DNA of 64,000 nt from Verrucomicrobiaceae bacterium (GTDB taxonomy: Bacteria > Verrucomicrobiota > Verrucomicrobiia > Verrucomicrobiales > Verrucomicrobiaceae): assembly GCA_027484445.1 (NCBI GenBank), contig JAIXSY010000041.1, forward strand, positions 62,001 to 126,000, written 5' to 3'. This document shows, piece by piece, positions 25,709-34,314 of the stretch (its first letter is position 1; each line of letters opens with the position of its first letter). A program made the position numbers and the translations under genes. A model generated the notes under the pieces. It was not told the origin of the DNA. It ran no database searches and saw nothing but the letters and a program-made list of their open reading frames with translations.

Positions 25709-26574
25709 GAAGTTACGCGTTGATGCTGGTAAACCGAGCCTGACGACGGTAACGTCGCACCGATTGACAATCCTCTGGCGTGGCGGGCTAAGTCGCCCGT
25801 CTCAAGCGTGGGCAATCCTTGCGGACGGCGGCGACGGAACCCCAGCGCGACCACACCAACAAACATGGTGAGAGCACGGGAAGGCTCGGGCACCGCTATC
25901 GCACTGAAGCTGAAGTTGCCTACGTCGTTTCCCTGATTGGCCGGAGTAGCGAGATAGAAGTTCGCCATCTCATAGCTGACGGCCAGATCCCCTGAGATGT
26001 CGAAGGCCGAGGCCGTGGCGTTCACCGTCACATTCTTGAGGTCAAAGGCAACTCCACCGCCGGCCATATTGACTCTCAAGGCCCAGCCTGTGCCACCGAC
26101 AAGCACTCGAGTCGGATCATAAGAAAGTGTGTAGTCGCCAAACCCGAGATGACCTCCGCCGAGCAGTGGATTCACGTCCCAGCGGGTGATGCCACCGAGG
26201 CCGATTACTCCCGTGTGGCCCGTGGGGTTTCCGACTTCATAGGCAAAGGTGGTGGCCTGATTGCTACGGTTCGCCAGATTGCTGACGGTGGAGCCATTCA
26301 TGGCGTGGTAAAGACCTGTGGTGGCCGGATTTGCCACGACTTCATCATTCAGAATCTGGGTGCCCGTGCGTGAGGTAACGCCTGCTTGATCAAAGAATTC
26401 ATCCATGATCAAAGCCTCAAAGCCGGGCAAATTTGCGCCACCTGCTAGGCTGGCCCAGGCGGCTGCATCATAGTCGATCATGGCACCACCGCTGACGAGA
26501 GTGTAGGCGGCATTGACCTGCGAATTCATGGCCGCAAAAGGAAGGAGAAGTGTGAGGAAGAGCCGGGAGTTCAT
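25705..26574 (-). CDS. Secreted paralogue C with extended PEP-CTERM tail
   Basis: 289-residue secreted protein starting at ATG 26574 with signal MNSRLFLTLLLPFAAMNSQVNA. Close relative of paralogue A in the core: GAMIDYDAAAWASL, EALIMDEFFDQ, TGTQILNDEVV, MNGSTVSNLANR, FGDYTLSYD, FDLKNVTVNA and ISGDLAVSYEM. The tail has VPEPSRALTMFVGVVALGF and RRRR, but then runs on for about 37 residues (PQGLPTLETGD...QHQRVTS), which is abnormal for PEP-CTERM proteins. The extra DNA has a GGGC/GCCC dyad and may be an inserted repeat. Its stop overlaps the start of paralogue B. Confidence 0.72.
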   Translation of the reverse strand: MNSRLFLTLLLPFAAMNSQVNAAYTLVSGGAMIDYDAAAWASLAGGANLPGFEALIMDEFFDQAGVTSRTGTQILNDEVVANPATTGLYHAMNGSTVSNLANRSNQATTFAYEVGNPTGHTGVIGLGGITRWDVNPLLGGGHLGFGDYTLSYDPTRVLVGGTGWALRVNMAGGGVAFDLKNVTVNATASAFDISGDLAVSYEMANFYLATPANQGNDVGNFSFSAIAVPEPSRALTMFVGVVALGFRRRRPQGLPTLETGDLARHARGLSIGATLPSSGSVYQHQRVTS

Positions 26575-26771
26575 GGCGGGAATTACTTGGTTCGTGCTGA
26601 TTCGTCTTTTAACACGCCTCTTCGATTCATGCCCTGCGGCATAATGTCGCACCCACAGATTCGTCATCGCTTTACCATCCCTGAAAGCGCCAAAAGTATG
26701 AATGCTGAGCAGGATAAGTGAGGCGTCTTGGCCTTTGGATGCCGAGTTCGTTTCGACTCCTCAAGACAACC

Positions 26772-28052
26772 ATGGCCAACACCGTTCCCTCCATCACCAC
26801 CATCACGCTGCGCTGGCTGCTGGGACTGCGCTGGGTGGGCATGGCCGGGCAGATGATGACACTGGCGATCGCCGGTGGCGTGCTAAAGCTGGAGCTGCCC
26901 TGGCTGCCACTGCTCGCCGTGATCGGCTTTACCGCTGTTTCAAACATCATCCTGCTGGCTCTGACGAAGCATGACACGCCGCACCGTGAATGGGCCGTGG
27001 CCACCGTGATCGCAGCGGATGTGCTGCTGCTGACGGTGCTGATCTATCTCACCGGAGGTGCCTCGAATCCCTTTTCCAGCTTTTACCTCGTGCTCATCGC
27101 GCTGGCAGCCATGTCGCTGGGAGTTCGCTGGCTTTCGCTCATCGTCGCTCTCTCGGCTGGAGCTTACATGTACATCTTTTATCATGGCCTGCCTTTACAA
27201 GGTCCTGGCGGCATCGGGGAGATCGGCTGTCCCGGTTATGGACTGCATCTGCAAGGCATGGCGGTCGCGTTTTTCCTCACCGCGCTTTGCATCGCCTACT
27301 TCGTGCAGCGGATGCACCGCAGCCTGCGCTCGCGTGATGCCGCACTGGCGGAGGCCGAGACACGAGCGGCGCGGGCAGATCAGTTCAGCGCACTCGCAGC
27401 TCTCGCGGCGGGCGTCGCTCATGAGCTGGGCTCACCGCTGGGCACCATCGCTGTGGCTAGCCATGAGCTGGAAGTGGCGCTGGCAAAACTGCACGCACCG
27501 GGACCGCTGGAAGACGCCACCCTCATCCGCCAGGAAGTGGAACGCTGCCGCACCATCCTCGACAGGCTGGACCGGCGCTCCACCTCCGGCACAGGCGCTG
27601 CGCCAGAGCCCTGCTCAGCGGTGGCGCTCATCAGCGACTTGAGAGCCGCGATGCCTGCGGCCTTGAATGCGCGGCTCGTCATCCGCGATCTCACTCAGGG
27701 CGTGACTTTGCATCTGCCAAAACAACCCGTGGTGCAGTCACTCATCATCCTCATTCACAATGCCTGCGAAGCTGACACCCAAGGCCAACTTGTAGAGCTG
27801 GAAATCTCTCATGAGCACGGGCAGCTCCGCTTCACTGTTCTAGATCGGGGTCCCGGCATGTCCGCCGCAGCACAGAAGCACGCTGGCGAACCTTTCTTCA
27901 CCACCAAACCGCCGCGCCAGGGCATGGGACTCGGCCTTTTCCTCGTGCGCACTCTTGCTCTACAGCTCGGTGGTGAAATCTCGCATCAACTGCGTGAAGG
28001 CGGCGGCACGAGTGCCAGCTTTGAGTTCCCCGCCACCCTCATTGAGTCATGA
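26772..28052 (+). CDS. Second RegB/PrrB-type redox sensor kinase
   Basis: 426-residue membrane histidine kinase, paralogue of 18842-20137. Six N-terminal helices include TGGASNPFSSFYLVL (94-108), the RegB quinone-linked motif. H-box: GVAHELGSPLGTIA with H217. The cysteine in EVERCRTIL is C259, 42 residues on, close to the 40-residue spacing of RegB H225-C265. ATPase boxes: LIHNACEAD, VLDRGPGM, GMGLGLFLV. The start at ATG 26772 is chosen by comparison with RegB N-termini. It overlaps its regulator gene by four bases and diverges from paralogue C, so it may control the secreted-protein/TonB cluster. Confidence 0.88.
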   Translation: MANTVPSITTITLRWLLGLRWVGMAGQMMTLAIAGGVLKLELPWLPLLAVIGFTAVSNIILLALTKHDTPHREWAVATVIAADVLLLTVLIYLTGGASNPFSSFYLVLIALAAMSLGVRWLSLIVALSAGAYMYIFYHGLPLQGPGGIGEIGCPGYGLHLQGMAVAFFLTALCIAYFVQRMHRSLRSRDAALAEAETRAARADQFSALAALAAGVAHELGSPLGTIAVASHELEVALAKLHAPGPLEDATLIRQEVERCRTILDRLDRRSTSGTGAAPEPCSAVALISDLRAAMPAALNARLVIRDLTQGVTLHLPKQPVVQSLIILIHNACEADTQGQLVELEISHEHGQLRFTVLDRGPGMSAAAQKHAGEPFFTTKPPRQGMGLGLFLVRTLALQLGGEISHQLREGGGTSASFEFPATLIES

Positions 28053-28588
28053 GCCGCTTGATCCAGCGCATCCTGCTCGTCGATGATGACAGCACCTATC
28101 TCCATCGGCTCGCGCGTGCTCTGCGAGACCGTGGCTACACCGTCTCAGCCGTCGAAAGTGCTGAAGAGGCCCCGGCGGCTGCCGCCGAGCTGAAGCCCGA
28201 CGCGGCCGTGCTGGATTTAAAACTACCCGCAGCCAGCGGACTCGTCTGCCTGCGTGAACTGCGTGCGGAATGGCCTGAACTGCGCGTGCTGATCCTGACC
28301 GGCTATGCCAGCATTGCCACCGCCATGGAGGCCGTGCGGCAGGGCGCGTGGGATTACATCACCAAGCCCGCCGATGCGGATCAGATCCTCGCCGCCTTGC
28401 AGCGTGATCCATCTGCCCCGCAGGAGGAAACTGAAATCGCCACCCCCTCCTTGGATCGGCTGGAGTGGGAACACATCCAGCGCGTGCTCAAAGACAATCA
28501 TGGCAATGTCAGCCAAACTGCCGTCATGCTAGGAATGCACCGCCGCTCTCTCCAGCGGAAATTGCGCAAGCTGCCACCCAACGGCTGA
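28049..28588 (+). CDS. Second RegA/PrrA-type response regulator
   Basis: 179-residue regulator with a receiver (VDDD at 11-14, phospho-acceptor D56 in AAVLDLKLP, TGYASIATAMEAVRQGAWDYITKP) and a Fis-type HTH (LEWEHIQRVLKDNHGNVSQTAVMLGMHRRSLQRKL). The HTH is almost the same as in 20134-20658, so the two pairs may read similar DNA sites and overlap in control. It is coupled to its kinase by ATGA and is followed 78 bp later by secreted paralogue D on the same strand. Confidence 0.9.
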   Translation: MSRLIQRILLVDDDSTYLHRLARALRDRGYTVSAVESAEEAPAAAAELKPDAAVLDLKLPAASGLVCLRELRAEWPELRVLILTGYASIATAMEAVRQGAWDYITKPADADQILAALQRDPSAPQEETEIATPSLDRLEWEHIQRVLKDNHGNVSQTAVMLGMHRRSLQRKLRKLPPNG

Positions 28589-28666
28589 TCAAGTGCGGCA
28601 TGATGTCGCAGGTAGGGTTTTACGCCTAACAGCAATTGGGTTCATGACCCACTGTGGCGGTATCTC

Positions 28667-29923
28667 ATGAAGTTGTCTTCACTCGCCACCGCTTTCGTTC
28701 TTTTCGGCTTCGCATCGACCTGTGCCGCCGCGCCAGTCGCGGTGCATGGCGGCTCGCTCATTTTAAACCTAGACGCAGCAGCCTTTGCCAATGGTGCTGA
28801 TCCAGGACTGTATTCTGGCTACGGCGTCACGATGACGCCTGGGCAGCCACACATCGTGCTCGGGCGATACTTCAGCTTGGAAGACATGGTCGGGCGGAGA
28901 CTGGTAGGGAACGGACTCCGGCCTGATCTGAATGGCATGAGGCCTGTCTCAAATGTCGGCACTGCCACTGCCCCAGTTTGGTCTGTGGACATCCGCCAGT
29001 TCCGCACCACCTACAATGCCGCGCCGACACGCACCACTGGCCTGCTCTTTAACGTGTATGACACGGCGCCGCCTCCTGTTGACGGCTTCCGCAGCCCCGT
29101 CAGCACAGACTTCAGCATCGACTCCAACGGATCACCTGCCACAGCCACAGGCGTCATCGGTTTCGGCGGCGGATTGTGCTTTCTCTACTCAAACGACGCC
29201 TTCCTCTCTTACCCGAACTCGGGCCGCTACATCGCCCTGGGTGACTTTCATCTGCAACACGAGACACCGCCGGGGCCTGGCTACACGGGCTGGGTCTTTT
29301 ACAGCAACGTCATGGGCAGCACACCCGTCTTCCTCACCAAAAACGTCACCGTCACGGTGTATGGCAGCAATGTCGCCATCAGTGGCGATCTCTATTCATC
29401 AGGCGATCTCCTTTCCTATACGGCCATGATCGACACGCTGCAAATCGGCACCTTCAGCTTCAGCACCACGCCCGTCACCCATCGTGAAGCCTGGAGGAAA
29501 GCCTACTTCGGCACCACGGCAAACACCGGCAATGCAGCCGATGACGCCGACCCGAATGGCAACGGCACAAGCAACCTGCTCGACTACGCCCTGCACGCCA
29601 ATCCGAGCGGTGAAAACCCAGGTCGCACGCTCGCCATGCAGTCCGCGATGGGCAGTGGAAACAAGCTCCAGGCCACCTTCTCCTGCGCACGCTCCCGCCC
29701 GGATCTCACGCTGAAACTGCAAGCGTCGGATTCACTGACCGGCCCCTGGATCGACCTCGCCCAGAGCGTCGGCGGCGCGACCTTCAGCATCGTCACCCCC
29801 GGTGCTGCCGTGAGCGAGCGCCTCATCGGTGACACCCGACAAATCACCGTGACAGACATTTACGCCGCCACCGATCCTGCACACCCCACACGCTTTGTGC
29901 GGCTGTCAGTGATAACCTTGTAA
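28667..29923 (+). CDS. Secreted paralogue D with dockerin-like and YRL-type module
   Basis: 418-residue secreted protein. Signal: MKLSSLATAFVLFGFASTCAA. The N-terminal ~250 residues match the shared core: GGSLILNLDAAAFA, a long insert as in paralogue B (LGRYFSLEDMVG), TGVIGFGGGLCFLYSNDAF, LGDFHLQHE, GWVFYSNVMG, FLTKNVTVTV, ISGDLYSS and IGTFSFS. Then comes a calcium-loop segment DDADPNGNGTSNLLDYAL, as in dockerin or thrombospondin-3-like linkers. A C-terminal beta module follows (LKLQASDSLTGPWIDLA to RFVRLSVITL). It lies after the second RegA-type gene on the same strand and may belong to its transcript. Function unknown. Confidence 0.72.
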   Translation: MKLSSLATAFVLFGFASTCAAAPVAVHGGSLILNLDAAAFANGADPGLYSGYGVTMTPGQPHIVLGRYFSLEDMVGRRLVGNGLRPDLNGMRPVSNVGTATAPVWSVDIRQFRTTYNAAPTRTTGLLFNVYDTAPPPVDGFRSPVSTDFSIDSNGSPATATGVIGFGGGLCFLYSNDAFLSYPNSGRYIALGDFHLQHETPPGPGYTGWVFYSNVMGSTPVFLTKNVTVTVYGSNVAISGDLYSSGDLLSYTAMIDTLQIGTFSFSTTPVTHREAWRKAYFGTTANTGNAADDADPNGNGTSNLLDYALHANPSGENPGRTLAMQSAMGSGNKLQATFSCARSRPDLTLKLQASDSLTGPWIDLAQSVGGATFSIVTPGAAVSERLIGDTRQITVTDIYAATDPAHPTRFVRLSVITL

Positions 29924-29939
29924 CCTGCAATACACTCGC

Positions 29940-32900
29940 TTACTTCTCCAGCGGATGATCCTTCAGCAGCTCATCCGGCGTCCAGAAGGTGGTGCGGGAC
30001 TTGTTGGCGGCGCGGATGCGGGTGACGGTTTCGGGCATCACGGGCGGGGCTTGGTTGCCCCAGGAATTGCGCACGAAGGTGAGGACGGCGGCGAGTTCGT
30101 TGTCCTTCAGCAGGCTGCCGAAGGGTGTCATCGGCGGCACGCCGCGAGCGGTGTCGAAAACCTTGCCGTTGACCTCGATTTTGCCCCACAGGCCGCTCAG
30201 CGTGAGCTTGATGAGCCGCTCCTCGTTGCCGGTGACCCACGGACTGCCTTTGAGCGGCGGATAGATGTTCATGAGGCCTTCGCCCGTGGGCTGATGGCAG
30301 GTGGCGCAATGTGCATCGCGATAAAACACCTCGGAGCCGAGGGTGTAGAGGTCATGAAACTGCTTCGGCAAATGAGCGGGATAGGTCACCTTCACCTTTT
30401 CCTCGGCCACATTGGCAATGACGCCGCCTTTCATGCTGGCCTCCACGTTGAACCAAAGATGCTGCACGACCTTCGCGGCGTTGCGAGCATGCGGCTCGGG
30501 CGATTGCTGCAAGACGGAGAGCAACTGCGTGTCGCGGACGTTGTGCTGCTGGTGGAGCCAGAGGGCTTCGAGAAGGTGATGGGCGTCTTCTTTCTTCGTG
30601 GCGTCGAATTGCTTCATCCATTCCTTCGTGGCGGCGATGACTTCGGCAGTGGGGCGCTCGCTGAGTTCGACACGGGTGCGATGGCGCACGCTGTCGGTGG
30701 GATGCTTCAAATTTTCGAGCAACGCGGGGATGGGCTGGCCGTCGATGGCGACGGGCTTCTGCAAGTCGCGGCCTTTGGCGGTCATGCGGTAGATGCGGCC
30801 GTGTTTGTGGTCGCGATTTGGGTCGCGGACGTTGTGCTGCATGTGGCCGATGATGACGTTGTGCCAGTCGGCGATGTAAAGGGAGCCGTCTTCACCGAAG
30901 ATGGCATCGCTGGGGCGGAAGTTCTTGTCGCCACTCATGAGCAGACCGCGAGATTTGTCCTCGGTGACGCTGCCGTCGGCTTGCGTGACCTTCACGGTGA
31001 GTTCGGCACCGGCAGGCTCGCCCCAGACGGTGGCTTTGTCGCCATCGCGAGCGAGATCGTAGTGCTTGATGCCGAGGAAGCCGATGACGTTGCAGATGAG
31101 GAAGTCGCCCTGCATGTCCTCGGGGAAGTGCGTGCTGCTGACGACTTCGCTCGCGGTAACGGGGCGCACTTCCTTCTTCAAAAGCTCATACATTTTGAAG
31201 CCGTTGCCTTCGGGGCGCACTTGGTAAGCACGACCGCCGGTGCCGTCGGTGGCGTAATGATAGCCCCAGGTGTCGAAGGCGATGCCGTGCGGGTTTGGCG
31301 AGTTGTCGGCGTGCTTCGCGATGGTGAAGCGGCGCGGATCAAAGCGATACATGGCGCTGGTGCCGGTCTGCAACGACGGGCCCCAAGGATGCTCGTGATT
31401 GTGCACCATGAAGACGCCGCTCTGCCAGTAGATGCCGCCATCGGGGCCCATGACGAGATTGTTCGCGCCGTGATGCGTGTCGGCGAAATCGACGCCTTGC
31501 AGCATGATGGTGCGCACGTCGGCCACATCGTCGCCATCGGTGTCTTTGAGGAAGATGATGTCGGGGGCACAGGTGACGATGACGCCGCCATTCCAGAACT
31601 CAAAGCCGAGCGGGTTTTGCACGCGGGCGAACTCAGTGAGGCGATCCGCTTTGCCGTCCTTGTTGTCGTCGTGGCAGATGACGAGGGCGTCCTTCATCTC
31701 CTTCAGCGGCTCCCACATCGGGTAGGTGTGCCACACGGCGGCCCAGAGGCGGCCTTTTGTATCCACCTGCATCTGCACAGGATTCACGAGCTGCGGGAAC
31801 TGCGCTTCATCGGCAAACAGGCTCACTTCAAAGCGCGGATCAAAGGCCATGTGCTTGATGGCTTCCTGGCCGCTGATGTATTCCGTGCGGCCTTCCTTCA
31901 TGGCGCTCGATGACTTCGATTTGCCACCGACATTGGAAATCACCGGCACAGGCTTCGGCACATTGCTGTCATCGACTTTCAGATCGCCGCCTTTGGATCG
32001 CGCCCACACTTTGGCATCGCGATTGCCGGTCATGACATCGAGCATCGTCAGCTCATGCTGGAGCACGACGGCGTTGGTCTGACCATCGGTGAAGGAGAGC
32101 GTCGAGCGGCCGCCCCACACGTCATTGCCATCACGGGCACGGTAGCGGGCGTTCCAATGCACGTCCTTCTCCATGACGGCCTCACGCAGTTCTTCGAGCG
32201 AGGCGGAGGCGGTCACTTCCTTGCCGAGCAAGGCCTTCGCGATGACTTCGGCGAGCTGGCGATTGCCCTCGGCACTGAGATGCACGCCATTGATCGTCAG
32301 CGGCTCCTTAGCGGCTTTGAAAAGATCGAGCGACGGGTGGAAGAGATCGACAAAGCCAACGCCCGCTTCCTTCGCGGCGGCTTCGGTGGCCTTCGTGTAG
32401 GCTTCGAGCTGCGGATTGTGCTCCGCGCCGCTCGGCACGTTTGGGTTCTTCGTGTCCTCATGCGCGATGGGGCTGAAGAGCACGATGCGCGGGAAGGTTT
32501 TGCCATTCGGCTTCGTGCCGCGCACATACTTCACGAAATCGACGAGCTGCTTTTTGAAGTCGTCCGGCTTGTTCTCGAAGGACTCGTTGTAGCCGAAGAA
32601 GGCGAACACGACATCCGGTTTCACATGACGCAGGTAATCCGTCATGTGCATGTGCCCGCTGCTGCGCGGGAAGGAGTTCGGGCGGTCGCCGCTGGCGCTC
32701 ATGTTGCGGAAGCGCACGTTCTGCTCCGGCAGGGCGCTTTGCAGCACCGTCTCCATCCAACCATCGTGCTGCATGCGGTCCGGCAATCCGTTGCCGAGGA
32801 TCGCCACGGTGTCGCCTTTGCTGAACGCGAAGGGCAGCGTGTCTTTGTAGTCCGCAGGCACCTCGACGAGCGCAGGCTCGTTTTTGGGTGCTGGAGCAGA

Positions 32901-33431
32901 ACGACCGCCACCACTGCCTTTGACCGCCGGTTTGCCCGGTTTGCCATCAAACGTGAGGTAAGCGAGCTTGCCGCCGCCTTTGACATCAATCGTCATCGCT
33001 TCCATGCCCGCGACGTTTTTGATCTCAAACACCGGTTTGCGTGCCTCATCGAGCAAACTCAGCGTGAAGCCGCCGAGACGCTCCGGGAAGCCCTGACGCG
33101 CCCACAGGCCGATCGAATCCACTTGCTGCGCCGAGCCCAGATCCAGCTCCCACCAGGGATTCGGCTTGTTCTCGATGGTGTGCGTCATGCCCTTGCCGTA
33201 GTTCGGACTCTTGTCGCCATCCATCGCCCGACTCGCATCACCACCGTGCCCCGTCGTCGATTGCGTGGCCTTGCCACCCTTCGCGATGTTCTTGCCACCG
33301 CTCAGCACTTCAATCTCCGCGATCTGAATGCACTGCCGCTCACCCGGAATCTCAATGCGGACAAAACGTGCCGGTTTGCCCTGCGCGACAGCAGCCAGGG
33401 CAAGGAGAGAGAGAACGAGGAGTGATTTCAT
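29940..33431 (-). CDS. PVC-type multidomain cytochrome c / GDSL protein
   Basis: 1163-residue secreted protein. Order: signal peptide (MKSLLVLSLLALAAVAQG); a galactose-binding F5/8-type domain (~20-170, WWELDLGSAQQVDSIGLWAR); an SGNH/GDSL hydrolase domain (~210-400) with FAFFGYNESF and the catalytic-end INGVHLSAEGNRQL; a beta-propeller PVC-type dehydrogenase-like region (~530-900) with VDTKGRLWAAVWHTYP and GPDGGIYWQSG; a HEAT-like helical part; and a class I cytochrome c with CATCH and likely Met ligand in PPMTPFG. Such proteins are numerous in Planctomycetes and Verrucomicrobia and are linked to polysaccharide use. The gene shares its leader with the ThuA gene 3.5 kb upstream. Confidence 0.9.
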   Translation of the reverse strand: MKSLLVLSLLALAAVAQGKPARFVRIEIPGERQCIQIAEIEVLSGGKNIAKGGKATQSTTGHGGDASRAMDGDKSPNYGKGMTHTIENKPNPWWELDLGSAQQVDSIGLWARQGFPERLGGFTLSLLDEARKPVFEIKNVAGMEAMTIDVKGGGKLAYLTFDGKPGKPAVKGSGGGRSAPAPKNEPALVEVPADYKDTLPFAFSKGDTVAILGNGLPDRMQHDGWMETVLQSALPEQNVRFRNMSASGDRPNSFPRSSGHMHMTDYLRHVKPDVVFAFFGYNESFENKPDDFKKQLVDFVKYVRGTKPNGKTFPRIVLFSPIAHEDTKNPNVPSGAEHNPQLEAYTKATEAAAKEAGVGFVDLFHPSLDLFKAAKEPLTINGVHLSAEGNRQLAEVIAKALLGKEVTASASLEELREAVMEKDVHWNARYRARDGNDVWGGRSTLSFTDGQTNAVVLQHELTMLDVMTGNRDAKVWARSKGGDLKVDDSNVPKPVPVISNVGGKSKSSSAMKEGRTEYISGQEAIKHMAFDPRFEVSLFADEAQFPQLVNPVQMQVDTKGRLWAAVWHTYPMWEPLKEMKDALVICHDDNKDGKADRLTEFARVQNPLGFEFWNGGVIVTCAPDIIFLKDTDGDDVADVRTIMLQGVDFADTHHGANNLVMGPDGGIYWQSGVFMVHNHEHPWGPSLQTGTSAMYRFDPRRFTIAKHADNSPNPHGIAFDTWGYHYATDGTGGRAYQVRPEGNGFKMYELLKKEVRPVTASEVVSSTHFPEDMQGDFLICNVIGFLGIKHYDLARDGDKATVWGEPAGAELTVKVTQADGSVTEDKSRGLLMSGDKNFRPSDAIFGEDGSLYIADWHNVIIGHMQHNVRDPNRDHKHGRIYRMTAKGRDLQKPVAIDGQPIPALLENLKHPTDSVRHRTRVELSERPTAEVIAATKEWMKQFDATKKEDAHHLLEALWLHQQHNVRDTQLLSVLQQSPEPHARNAAKVVQHLWFNVEASMKGGVIANVAEEKVKVTYPAHLPKQFHDLYTLGSEVFYRDAHCATCHQPTGEGLMNIYPPLKGSPWVTGNEERLIKLTLSGLWGKIEVNGKVFDTARGVPPMTPFGSLLKDNELAAVLTFVRNSWGNQAPPVMPETVTRIRAANKSRTTFWTPDELLKDHPLEK

Positions 33432-33483
33432 GCAGTTGGAAGGCTTCTAAGTCGGTGCTTCACCGCGTGTTTTTGCGGCAAAA
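33432..33483 (-). promoter_or_regulatory. Leader shared with ThuA gene (copy 1)
   Basis: Minus-strand leader directly before the PVC cytochrome start. Blocks CGCAAAAACAC (33467-33477) and CGACTTAGAAG (33444-33454) are separated by 12 bases and recur in the same order and spacing before the ThuA gene at 36920-36972. The upstream edge is the palindrome TTTTGCCGCAAAA on the coding strand (33471-33483). It is probably a promoter plus operator. Confidence 0.6.
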
Positions 33484-33540
33484 GAGACGATTTGGAAACA
33501 CCATCCCGCAGGAGGGACTGAAACCGGACGAAACTCGTGC

Positions 33541-33948
33541 TTACTTTTCTGCTGGGTCAGCTTCCCAGCGCACGAGGCGCAGTCCTTCCACAGCCTCAAA
33601 ATGGGCATCACGAGACGCCAGAGTCAGTTGATGCGCCAGACAGGTCGCCGCGATCCAAATGTCGTTCTCAGGAATCATCGAACCCAGTTCCGCCAGCCTC
33701 GCCTTGATCTTGCCATAGCGTTCCGCGATTTCGTCATCGTGATGCACCGTCTGCACCAGTGGTAGAAAAGACCGGACGCGGGCGAGCTGCTTTTCGCGAT
33801 GCTCCGTGTGATAGGCACCATAGTAAAGTTCGCCCAGAACCGTCACGGGCAGGTAAAGCCGGGTGTTCGTTTTGATTTGAACTCCCACGGCCGCATCCCC
33901 ACGCAGATGCGCACTGACGATGTTGGTATCCAGGGCAAACCCGCTCAT
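33541..33948 (-). CDS. VapC-type PIN-domain toxin
   Basis: 135-residue PIN-domain ribonuclease. Acidic sites: ALDTNIVSAHLRG near the N-terminus, GELYYGAY with the conserved Glu, ENDIWIAATCLAHQLTLASRDAHF with the last Asp residues. The length and the VLGELYYGA and LASRDAHF blocks are typical of VapC toxins, which cleave tRNA or rRNA. The start overlaps the stop of the upstream 71-residue gene by four bases, the usual antitoxin-toxin order. The substrate RNA cannot be read from the sequence. Confidence 0.88.
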   Translation of the reverse strand: MSGFALDTNIVSAHLRGDAAVGVQIKTNTRLYLPVTVLGELYYGAYHTEHREKQLARVRSFLPLVQTVHHDDEIAERYGKIKARLAELGSMIPENDIWIAATCLAHQLTLASRDAHFEAVEGLRLVRWEADPAEK

Positions 33949-34160
33949 GGCTCGACACGTTCACAGCCCTCCTCGATCACACGATCAAAAGCATCCGCCT
34001 CATCTTTCGTCATGCATCCAAACGAGGCATCAAAAGCCGCTTGCCGGTCCGCCGCGGCTCGCTGGCGCATTTGATGCACAAAGTCAGCCACGCTCTGAAG
34101 CGCGGTCGCAGGCAGAGATTCCAAATCGGCCATGATGGCTTCCTGGGCAGTCATGTTCAT
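33945..34160 (-). CDS. Antitoxin of the VapC-type pair
   Basis: 71-residue acidic helical protein directly before the toxin gene and overlapping it (ATGA). The segment LPATALQSVADFVHQMRQRA resembles DUF2281-type antitoxins. A C-terminal part KDEADAFDRVIEEGCERVEP could wrap the PIN active site. No ribbon-helix-helix motif is evident, so DNA binding is uncertain. Start is ATG 34160; ATG 34154, two codons in, is also possible. Confidence 0.75.
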   Translation of the reverse strand: MNMTAQEAIMADLESLPATALQSVADFVHQMRQRAAADRQAAFDASFGCMTKDEADAFDRVIEEGCERVEP

Positions 34161-34314
34161 GCGGGATCATTGTCACGTTACTGGCTGCTTTTCAATCGCC
34201 GTAATCACCTGATTGTCGTCTAGGGCGGATCAGGTCGGTGATCGGGATGCGGTTCGGTTTTTTGAACTCGGAGGTGTGGAGCAGGCTTTCTAGCCTGCCT
34301 TTGGGTTGCCTATA

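Noticed and set aside
29955..33425. Two long plus-strand frames (652 and 456 codons) opposite the PVC cytochrome gene
   Set aside because: Compositional shadows of a GC-rich gene; residues are rich in Ala/Val/His/Arg without motifs, and the minus-strand gene has a signal peptide and five recognisable domains.
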